12,478 nucleotides of DNA from Pseudonocardiales bacterium (GTDB lineage: Bacteria > Actinomycetota > Actinomycetes > Mycobacteriales > Jatrophihabitantaceae), in contig JAVEEO010000151.1 of the NCBI GenBank assembly GCA_030840415.1, positions 1 through 12,478 on the forward strand, given 5' to 3'. Shown here in pieces: positions 6,999 to 12,478 of the stretch. Within the stretch, counting starts at the first letter, position 1; each line of letters starts with the position of its first letter. Both the position numbers and the translations under genes were made by a program. The notes under the pieces are model-generated. The model searched no databases. It was not told the origin of the DNA and saw only the letters and a list, made by a program, of their open reading frames with translations.

Positions 6999-9352
6999 GT
7001 GAGCTGCGCGGGCGCTCGCGCGAAGATCCGGGGACCGGGATGAGCCAACCGCCGGACCTGCGACTGGGTCTCGGTGCCCTGGCCGGATGGGCGGCGGTGC
7101 TCTGGGGACTCGGACACAGCGCCGGCGCGGTCGCCCTTGCCGCCGGCGTCGCGGTGCTCGGCGCAGCCGTGCTGGCACTTGCGGCCCGGCGCTGGCCGGT
7201 GCTGTTCATCGGGGCATTCGCGGTCTGCGCCGCCGCCGCGCTGCTCGCTCCGCTGGCGGTCCGGCTGCACCACGCCCGCGACGGTGAGCTGTCCCGGCTG
7301 GCCCGCGCCGGTGCCGAGGTGAGCGCCGAACTCCAGGTGCGCGGCGATCCGCGGCCGCTGGGTTCGACCGGGCCGGCCGGTTCGCCACGCACGGCCGTGG
7401 ACGCCCAACTGCGGGCGGTGCAGATCGACGGCCGGTGGACCAGGCTGCCCGGCGCGGTGCTGGTACTCGGGCCGGCCGACGCCTGGCGCGGGGTGCTGCC
7501 CGGCCAGCGGGTCCGGCTGGACGGGCGGTTGAGCCCGCCGCTGCCGGACAACCTGCTGACCGCCACCCTGCTGGCGCGTACGGAGCCGGAACTGCTCGGC
7601 CGGCCGCCCTGGTGGCAGCGGGGCGCGGGTCGGGTGCGGTTGGGCTTGCAGCGGGCGTCGGCCGGGCTGCCGGTGCTGCCGCGCGGCTTGCTGCCCGGCC
7701 TGGTCGACGGCGACACCAGCCAGCTCGATCCGGTGCTGGCCGAGCGGTTCCGGGTGGCCGGCCTCACCCACCTGACGGCCGTCAGCGGAACGAATCTCAG
7801 TCTGGTGGTCGGCGCGGTTGCCCTGTTGCTCAGGCGGCTGCGGGCCTCGCCGAAAATGATCGCCCTGGTCAGCGCGGTGGTGCTGGTCGGCTTCGTGGTG
7901 CTGGCCCGGCCCTCGCCCAGCGTGCTGCGGGCGGCCGCGATGGCCGGGATTGCCCTGGTCGCGCTGGCCACCGGGCGGCAGCGCGCGGCGTTGCCGGTGT
8001 TGGCGGCGGCGACCTTCGGGCTGCTGCTGTGGCAACCGGAGCTCGCGGCCGACTTCGGCTTCGCGCTGTCGGTGGTCGCCACCGCGGCGCTGCTGCTGGT
8101 GGCGCCGGGTTGGGCAGCGGTGCTGCGCCGGCGCGGGGTGCCGGCCGGCCTCGCCGAGGCGGTGGCGGTCGCCGCGGCCGCGCACCTGGTCACGGTGCCG
8201 ATCATCGCCGGTATCAGCGGCCGGATCAGCCTGGTGGCGGTTCCTGCCAATGTGCTGGCCGAGCCGGTGGTGGCAGCGGCGACCATCCTCGGCCTGCTGG
8301 CCGCGCTCAGCTCCGTGCTGTGGTTGCCGCCGGCGGCGCTGCTGGCCCAGCTGGCCGGTTGGCCGTGCCGGTGGCTGGTCTGGGTGGCGGAGTACTTCGG
8401 CTCGCTGCCCGGTGCCTCGCTGCCCTGGCCGGCCGGCGTGCGCGGCGGCCTGCTGCTGGCCGGGCTCAGTGCGATCGTGCTGCTGCTGTGCCGGCGGCCG
8501 GCCGCCCGGGCGCTCTTGGGCGTGGCGGCCACGCTCGCGGTGCTGATCCAGATCCCGGGCCGGGCGGTGCTGATCGGCTGGCCGCCGCCCGGCTGGATCG
8601 TGGTGGCCTGCGATGTCGGCCAGGGTGACGGGCTGGTGCTCAACGCCGGCGCGGGCAGCGCCGTGGTGATCGACGCCGGTCCCGACCCGGTGCCGATGGA
8701 CCGCTGCCTGCACGAGCTGGGCGTCACCCGGGTTGCGGTGCTGGTGCTCAGCCACGATCACCTCGATCACGTCGGGGGGTTGCGCGGCGTGCTACACGAG
8801 CGCCGGGTCGACCGGGTGCTCAGCTCGCCGCTGCCCGAGCCCGCCAGCGGGTACCGGCTGGTGCTGGCCGAACTGGCCGGCCGGCATGTCCCGATCGAGC
8901 AGGCCCATACCGGCCAGCGATTGGACGCCGGCCAGGTCCGGCTCGACGTGCTGGGACCGGGCCACCTGTTCACCGGCTCCCGGTCGGATCCGAACAACAG
9001 CTCGGTGGTGCTGCGGGCCACGGTGGCCGGGGTGCGGATCCTGCTGCCCGGCGATGCCGAGGTCGAGGCCCAGGACGACCTGCTCAGCGCCGGCACCGAC
9101 CTGCGGGCCGACATCCTCAAGGTGCCCCACCATGGCAGCGCCTACTCCGATCCGGCGTTCCTGCAGGCCAGCCATGCCAGGCTGGCGCTGATCTCGGTCG
9201 GCGCCGGCAACAGCTACGGTCACCCGTCGCCGCTGCTGATCGGCGAGCTGGCCCGGCTCGGCATACCGGCCGCCCGCACCGACCAGCAGGGTGACATCGC
9301 GGTGGTGGACCGGGCCGGCAGCCTGGTGCCGATCGTCCGGTCGGCATCCTGA
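6995..9352 (+). CDS. comEC: ComEC/Rec2: DNA-uptake channel with metallo-beta-lactamase domain
   Basis: ComEC is the inner-membrane channel that imports one DNA strand during transformation. The 785-residue protein has N-terminal membrane helices (about 26-46 and 50-90), a DUF4131-type outer region (to ~190), the multi-helix competence domain with the hallmark HLTAVSGTNLSL at 259-270, and a C-terminal metallo-beta-lactamase-like domain. That last domain begins at DVGQGDG and contains the metal-binding HDHLDH (587-592), DPNNSSVVL, LLPGDAE and VPHHGS (H712-H713). All metal ligands of an active nuclease-type domain appear present. ATG 6995 overlaps the comEA stop as ATGA, implying coupling. ATG 7040, with GGGGA at 7030-7034, is an alternative start that would lose 15 residues before the first helix. 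The gene usually following comEC in actinobacteria, holA (DNA polymerase III delta), is absent here; minus-strand genes come next. Confidence 0.96.
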   Translation: MSELRGRSREDPGTGMSQPPDLRLGLGALAGWAAVLWGLGHSAGAVALAAGVAVLGAAVLALAARRWPVLFIGAFAVCAAAALLAPLAVRLHHARDGELSRLARAGAEVSAELQVRGDPRPLGSTGPAGSPRTAVDAQLRAVQIDGRWTRLPGAVLVLGPADAWRGVLPGQRVRLDGRLSPPLPDNLLTATLLARTEPELLGRPPWWQRGAGRVRLGLQRASAGLPVLPRGLLPGLVDGDTSQLDPVLAERFRVAGLTHLTAVSGTNLSLVVGAVALLLRRLRASPKMIALVSAVVLVGFVVLARPSPSVLRAAAMAGIALVALATGRQRAALPVLAAATFGLLLWQPELAADFGFALSVVATAALLLVAPGWAAVLRRRGVPAGLAEAVAVAAAAHLVTVPIIAGISGRISLVAVPANVLAEPVVAAATILGLLAALSSVLWLPPAALLAQLAGWPCRWLVWVAEYFGSLPGASLPWPAGVRGGLLLAGLSAIVLLLCRRPAARALLGVAATLAVLIQIPGRAVLIGWPPPGWIVVACDVGQGDGLVLNAGAGSAVVIDAGPDPVPMDRCLHELGVTRVAVLVLSHDHLDHVGGLRGVLHERRVDRVLSSPLPEPASGYRLVLAELAGRHVPIEQAHTGQRLDAGQVRLDVLGPGHLFTGSRSDPNNSSVVLRATVAGVRILLPGDAEVEAQDDLLSAGTDLRADILKVPHHGSAYSDPAFLQASHARLALISVGAGNSYGHPSPLLIGELARLGIPAARTDQQGDIAVVDRAGSLVPIVRSAS

Positions 9353-9367
9353 CGATGTGGTGATCCG

Positions 9368-9391
9368 GCGGCCGAACCCCGGCAGGGCCGC
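9368..9391. terminator. Possible bidirectional hairpin between convergent genes
   Basis: GCGGCC (9368-9373) and GGCCGC (9386-9391) form a perfect 6-base stem with a 12-base loop, between the comEC stop and the end of the minus-strand gene. There is no T-run on either side, so it is a weak, U-less candidate placed mainly by context. Confidence 0.25.
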
Positions 9392-9407
9392 GGGAAAGCC
9401 GGTCGAA

Positions 9408-9887
9408 TCAGCCGATGGCGATGCTGATCGTCCTGCAGTTGTTGCTGGAGACCGGATCGGCGTAGCCGTCGAGATCCTGCGCGCACGCCTTGACTGTCAC
9501 GGTGCCGCTGTAGATCGTCGGTGTCACCAGAATGGCCGCGCTGGTGCTCCTGCCGTAGCCCAGGGTTCCCGGTTCGCAGGCGGGGGTATCGGGATCGATG
9601 TTGTAGTGATTGGTGATCAGCGGGCAGGTGTAGTCCGAGGCTGCTGCGGTGGCATGGGTGAGGGTGAAGTAGAAAGCGATCGACGCAGCGGTCGTCGTGC
9701 TGCGATTCCTGATCGTGAAGACCACCGGCAGCTCTTGGCCGTGCTGCGCCTTGGTGTATCCAGCGACGGTGCTGCCGGTGATCGAGAGATCGACGGTCGC
9801 GGTGCTGGCCTGCGAGGACGCGGTCAGGAACCCGGTCGCCGCCAGGGCAGCCACAGTCGTCGCCAGTGCCAGAATTCTGCTACGCAT
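9408..9887 (-). CDS. Small secreted four-cysteine protein, function unknown
   Basis: I start this at the ATG whose first base is 9887, because a GGGGGG ribosome site (9894-9899) lies six bases before it and a clear signal peptide begins there: MRSR, then a hydrophobic stretch (5-23), and a likely cleavage after SSQA (residue 27). An upstream GTG/ATG extension to 9971 would bury the signal peptide. The protein is 159 residues. The mature part is Thr/Ser/Ala-rich, with beta-strand-like alternation (PVVFTIRNRSTTTAASIAF, VTPTIYSGTVTVKACA) reminiscent of CARDB/DUF11-type Ig-like domains in exported proteins. It has four cysteines (88, 104, 135, 151), enough for two disulfides. No catalytic motif or anchor is seen. 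Base composition looks less GC-rich than in the neighbours. It could be a free extracellular or cell-wall protein; the family is not recognised. Confidence 0.72.
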   Translation of the reverse strand: MRSRILALATTVAALAATGFLTASSQASTATVDLSITGSTVAGYTKAQHGQELPVVFTIRNRSTTTAASIAFYFTLTHATAAASDYTCPLITNHYNIDPDTPACEPGTLGYGRSTSAAILVTPTIYSGTVTVKACAQDLDGYADPVSSNNCRTISIAIG

Positions 9888-9921
9888 CGCATGCCCCCCG
9901 CGCTGCCGGTGCTGGGAACGG

Positions 9922-9950
9922 ACCGTAGCGCGGCACCGGAACGAGCGGAA
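9922..9950 (-). promoter_or_regulatory. Weak promoter candidate for the secreted protein gene
   Basis: On the minus strand TTCCGC (9950-9945) is followed by 17 bases and TACGGT (9927-9922), which fits TAnnnT. Transcription would begin about 30 bases before the ATG at 9887. The -35 is poor, so this is tentative. Confidence 0.22.
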
Positions 9951-10035
9951 GCGGTCCGGCCGCATGTCCACCGCGGCAGGCAGCGAATTCCCTTGCTGCT
10001 ACTCCTGATTAACGAACATGTACCGGCGAAGGTCG

Positions 10036-10067
10036 CGGCTCTCGTCCGGTCCCAGAGCCGAGAGCCG
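10036..10067 (-). terminator. Hairpin after the propeller-protein gene, likely terminator
   Basis: CGGCTCTCG (10036-10044) and CGAGAGCCG (10059-10067) are perfect 9-base arms around a 14-base loop, 19 bases past the stop of the minus-strand gene ending at 10087. The right arm sits in a short direct repeat of AGAGCCG. No U-run follows, which is common for actinobacterial terminators. It separates this gene from the downstream secreted-protein gene. Confidence 0.5.
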
Positions 10068-10086
10068 AGAGTCGCAGTCGAAACGG

Positions 10087-11373
10087 TCAGGGCGAGCTGG
10101 TGCGCAGGGCGATCTGGTCGATGGGATCCTCCGGTACCTCGAGCTCGACGACCCGGCCGGTCCGGTCCAGTGCCAGCAACCGGCCGTTGCCATCGGTCAC
10201 GAACAACCACGAGCTGTCCGGTGACCAGACCAGGGTCCGGCCGCCCCGGGTCTGATCCGAACCGGTCGTCACCCCGGTCAGCCGTGCGACACCGGTTGTC
10301 AGATCCACCAGCTCCAGCAGGCTGGCACCCCGCCCGTCGGGTTGCAGCAGCGCCGCCATCCGGCCGTCCGGTGAGATGGCGCCGGAATTCTGCTGGTACG
10401 CATCCAGCGGTGTGACCAGGGAGCGCCGCTGGCCGGTGGCGCGGTCGATCACCACGCTGGTGCAGCGGTAACGCTCGTCGCATTCGAGCGCGAGCCACCG
10501 GGTGGGCCCGGCCGCGAGCAGCGTCCCTCCGGTGATGCGGTGCAGGCCGTCCAGCCGGGCGTCGTACATGCCGCCGATGCCGAACATCAACACGTTGCCC
10601 GCTCGGTCGGACGCCTGGACCGTGGCGTCCTGGGGGATGGGGACCTGGATCCCGGCCGGTCGGCCGTCCAGGGTGAGCAGCGACAGCGCGGACGTGGTAC
10701 CGGCCTTGGTCTCGGCCCACAGGTGCCGCGGGTCCGGGCCCGGCAGCACGGAGTAGGCCCGGTCCAGCGGGGGAGGCAACCGGACGGCCGGCTTCGCATC
10801 GGAGACGACATAGCCGGTGACCTGGTCCATCGGATGCACGATCGCCCGGTCCGCGCCCACCACGAAGAAGATCGGGCTCGCGCCGCCCACTTCCGGAACC
10901 GCGGTCCGGGTGACCCGCCCGCGCCGGAGTTCGATCCGGACCACCACCCCCTGGCCCTGCCCGAACAGCTCCCAGCCGGCGGGAACGTCGAGCAACCGAT
11001 GGCCGAGCTCGGTGACCGTGACCGACCTCGCATTCGCGAGCGTCGGCTCGAAGGTGGTGGGGATCGTCCCCAGGCCCGAACCGGCCTGGTCGGTCGAACG
11101 CAGGCCCGGTGGCGGGGGGTGGATGCCGGGCAACCGCCCCGCCGAACCCGGCGCGACCGCGCTGGCCGAGGCCGGCGGCGAACCGGACGGCCGTGCGGCC
11201 AGCGGCCGGGTGGTGTGCTGGTTGCGGGTCAGCAGCACCGCCGCCACCACCGTCACGGCAGCCAGGGCGTACCACCAGTGCCAGCGGCGCGGCGGTCGCC
11301 AGTCACCCGCGAGGTCCGGGTCCGGACCCAGATCGAGCCAGTGCTCGGACTCCGGGTCAGGGTCGGTCGCCAC
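10087..11373 (-). CDS. Membrane-anchored beta-propeller-like protein, tandem paralogue 1
   Basis: I choose GTG 11373 because AGGA lies eight bases before it and the sequence from there is plausible; the upstream extension to 11499 overlaps the neighbouring gene and reads as out-of-frame noise. The 428-residue product has an acidic cytoplasmic start, one membrane helix (about 33-48, WWYALAAVTVVAAVLL), a Pro/Ser/Ala linker to ~115, then an extracellular domain. That domain contains GHRLLDVP (124-131) and repeated blade-like segments, including GAISPDGRMAAL and VWSPDSSWLFV, which are PD40/WD40-like SPDG motifs. A pair of cysteines in LECDERYRCTSVV is also present in the paralogue. The fold is probably a beta-propeller, often used for binding or scaffolding at the cell surface. 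No enzymatic motif is seen and the function is unknown. It lies 46 bases after the paralogue and is probably co-transcribed with it. Confidence 0.82.
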   Translation of the reverse strand: MATDPDPESEHWLDLGPDPDLAGDWRPPRRWHWWYALAAVTVVAAVLLTRNQHTTRPLAARPSGSPPASASAVAPGSAGRLPGIHPPPPGLRSTDQAGSGLGTIPTTFEPTLANARSVTVTELGHRLLDVPAGWELFGQGQGVVVRIELRRGRVTRTAVPEVGGASPIFFVVGADRAIVHPMDQVTGYVVSDAKPAVRLPPPLDRAYSVLPGPDPRHLWAETKAGTTSALSLLTLDGRPAGIQVPIPQDATVQASDRAGNVLMFGIGGMYDARLDGLHRITGGTLLAAGPTRWLALECDERYRCTSVVIDRATGQRRSLVTPLDAYQQNSGAISPDGRMAALLQPDGRGASLLELVDLTTGVARLTGVTTGSDQTRGGRTLVWSPDSSWLFVTDGNGRLLALDRTGRVVELEVPEDPIDQIALRTSSP

Positions 11374-11382
11374 TGCTCCATC

Positions 11383-11402
11383 CTGCCCCGCCGGTGGGGC
11401 AG
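11383..11402 (-). promoter_or_regulatory. Hairpin between the tandem paralogues, overlapping the downstream ribosome site
   Basis: CTGCCCC (11383-11389) and GGGGCAG (11396-11402) form a perfect 7-base stem with a 6-base loop, in the 46-base gap between the paralogues. Its distal arm includes part of the CAGGA (11385-11381 side) that serves the GTG at 11373. It may end some transcripts or lower translation of the second gene. No U-run is present. Confidence 0.38.
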
Positions 11403-11419
11403 TGTGAGGGCCGGCTGCC

Positions 11420-12478
11420 TCAGCCGGTGCGGCTGCGCATGGCCAGTTGGGTGACCGGCGGTAGCTGCACGCCCAGCGGCACTGCCCGGCCGCTGGCACG
11501 GTTGACGATCATCACCCGGCCGCCGGCGTCGCGGGCGAACAGCCACCGGCTGTCCGGTGCCCAGACGAAGCTCGCATCGCCCTGGCCGGGTTGGCTCAGG
11601 CTCACCCCCACCGGGTTGCGACGTCCGGTCTCGAGATCGAGCAGGTCGACCCCGTCGGGGGTGACGCCACCGCCCGATCGGGGCAGCGCTACCGTCCTGC
11701 CGTCCGGAGAGATCGCGCCCAGGCCCAGCTGGTACGGATCGATCGGGGTCTCCACGATGTGGTGGGCGCCGGTGGTCCGGTCCGTCACGACGTTGGTGCA
11801 GGTGAGGCTGTCGTCGCATTCGACGGTGAGCCAGCGGGTCGGCCCGCTGGCCAGCAGTAGCCCGCTGGTCACCCGGTGCACGGCGCCGGGCCGGGCTAGA
11901 TAGGTGCCGCCGGTACCCGACAGCAGCGCATAGCCGGCACCGTCGGGGCCCATCACGGACCCATTCGCCGGAACTTCGATCGTGGCACCGGTGGCGCGGC
12001 CGTCCAGGGTGAACAGCGCCAAACCACCGCCGGTATCGGCCCACAGGTGCCGTTGGTCCGGGCCGGGCAGCAAGGTACCTCCCTGCCGGAGGGACTCCGG
12101 CAGCTCCGTCGCCGACTTGCCGTCGCGCACCATTACCCCGGGTGTGTTGTCCAGCGTTCGCACGAAGACCCGGTCGGCACCGGCGAGGAATACCGCCGGT
12201 ACATCACTGGTCACCACGGGAACCGCGGTCCTGCTGACCCGTCCCAGCGCCAGCTGGATGCGGATCACCGAGCCGGGAGCGCGGGCGAACAGTTCCCAGT
12301 CGGCAGGCACGTCGAGCAGCCGGTGCCCGGCGTTGCTCACCACCACCGGGGAACCGCTCGGGAAGGGTGCCGCGGAGGTCGGGTCCGCAAACGATGCCGC
12401 GGCGGTCGGGTCCACGAACGATGCCGCGGCGGTCGGCTGCATCGACGGTGCCGAGGAGGACGGCGAACTGCTGCGCGA
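11420..12478 (-). CDS. Beta-propeller-like protein, tandem paralogue 2, 5' end outside the window
   Basis: The frame stays open to the window edge beyond the first ATG (12442); the extra residues are Ser/Pro-rich like a linker, so the true start and probably a membrane helix lie outside. The visible part aligns with the neighbour along its whole length: GHRLLDVPADWELF versus GHRLLDVPAGWELF, GRVSRTAVPVV versus GRVTRTAVPEV, LLPGPDQRHLWA versus VLPGPDPRHLWA, GPTRWLTVECD versus GPTRWLALECD, GAISPDGRTVAL versus GAISPDGRMAAL, and VWAPDSRWLFA versus VWSPDSSWLFV. The two genes therefore arose by tandem duplication. The linker has a three-copy nine-residue repeat. The domain is probably an extracellular beta-propeller of unknown ligand. 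Calling ATG 12442 the start would leave the protein without the anchor seen in its paralogue, so I regard it as internal. Confidence 0.82.
   Translation of the reverse strand, partial: SRSSSPSSSAPSMQPTAAASFVDPTAAASFADPTSAAPFPSGSPVVVSNAGHRLLDVPADWELFARAPGSVIRIQLALGRVSRTAVPVVTSDVPAVFLAGADRVFVRTLDNTPGVMVRDGKSATELPESLRQGGTLLPGPDQRHLWADTGGGLALFTLDGRATGATIEVPANGSVMGPDGAGYALLSGTGGTYLARPGAVHRVTSGLLLASGPTRWLTVECDDSLTCTNVVTDRTTGAHHIVETPIDPYQLGLGAISPDGRTVALPRSGGGVTPDGVDLLDLETGRRNPVGVSLSQPGQGDASFVWAPDSRWLFARDAGGRVMIVNRASGRAVPLGVQLPPVTQLAMRSRTG
12364..12444 (-). repeat. Three tandem 27-base repeats in the linker of paralogue 2
   Basis: Units at 12364-12390, 12391-12417 and 12418-12444 share the core tgccgcgg.ggtcgg. 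They encode a nine-residue unit, roughly PTAAASFAD, with the last copy diverged. The second and third are nearly identical at the DNA level, suggesting recent slippage. The linker length may vary between strains. Confidence 0.75.

Noticed and set aside
6605..8770. A 721-residue minus-strand open frame across comEA/comEC
   Set aside because: Gln/Arg/His-rich, motif-free shadow of the well-supported comEC frame.
9291..10415. A 374-residue plus-strand frame over the minus-strand genes
   Set aside because: It covers a gene end, an intergenic hairpin and another gene antisense, and lacks any domain; the minus-strand genes have signal peptide and paralogue support.
9824..11275. A 483-residue minus-strand frame overlapping the propeller gene
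   Set aside because: Arg/Pro/Gly-rich, no motif; the frame of 10087-11373 carries the conserved paralogue sequence instead.

Overview
The window comes from a high-GC Gram-positive bacterium, almost certainly an actinomycete (Actinomycetota). Codon third positions are overwhelmingly G or C, GTG starts and stop/start overlaps are common, and the promoter-like elements fit actinobacterial patterns. The order or genus cannot be fixed from this sequence alone.

Layout. (1) Bases 1-1057, plus strand: the 3' part of a family 3 glycoside hydrolase (PA14 end, GH3 C-terminal domain, fibronectin-III-like domain). (2) 1058-1260: a 203-base intergenic region with a good promoter candidate and a dense cluster of inverted repeats, including a perfect 14-base palindrome. 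(3) 1261-6140, plus strand: a two-gene unit. The first gene encodes a 1238-residue protein. Its N-terminal half is a LodA/GoxA-type cysteine tryptophylquinone (CTQ) oxidase. Its C-terminal half looks like a haem-oxygenase-fold diiron oxidase ('iron-containing redox enzyme'). The second gene is a LodB-type flavoprotein, the known maturation partner of CTQ oxidases. Its only sensible start is a CTG overlapping the stop codon of the first gene. (4) 6180-9352, plus strand: comEA and comEC, the DNA receptor and channel of natural transformation, joined by an ATGA overlap; comEA looks leaderless. (5) 9408-9887, minus strand: a small secreted four-cysteine protein of unknown function. (6) 10087-12478, minus strand: two tandem paralogous membrane-anchored proteins with beta-propeller-like repeats, the upstream one cut by the window edge.

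How the genes fit together. The lodA-like/lodB-like pair is one functional unit: the flavoprotein would build the quinone cofactor in the oxidase half of its neighbour. The attached diiron-like half is the most unusual part of the window and suggests a two-step oxidation of an amine or amino acid on one polypeptide. comEA and comEC form a second unit (DNA binding at the surface, then single-strand transport). The minus-strand genes encode exported or surface proteins with no evident link to the others. No tRNA, rRNA, CRISPR array, insertion sequence or phage gene was seen.
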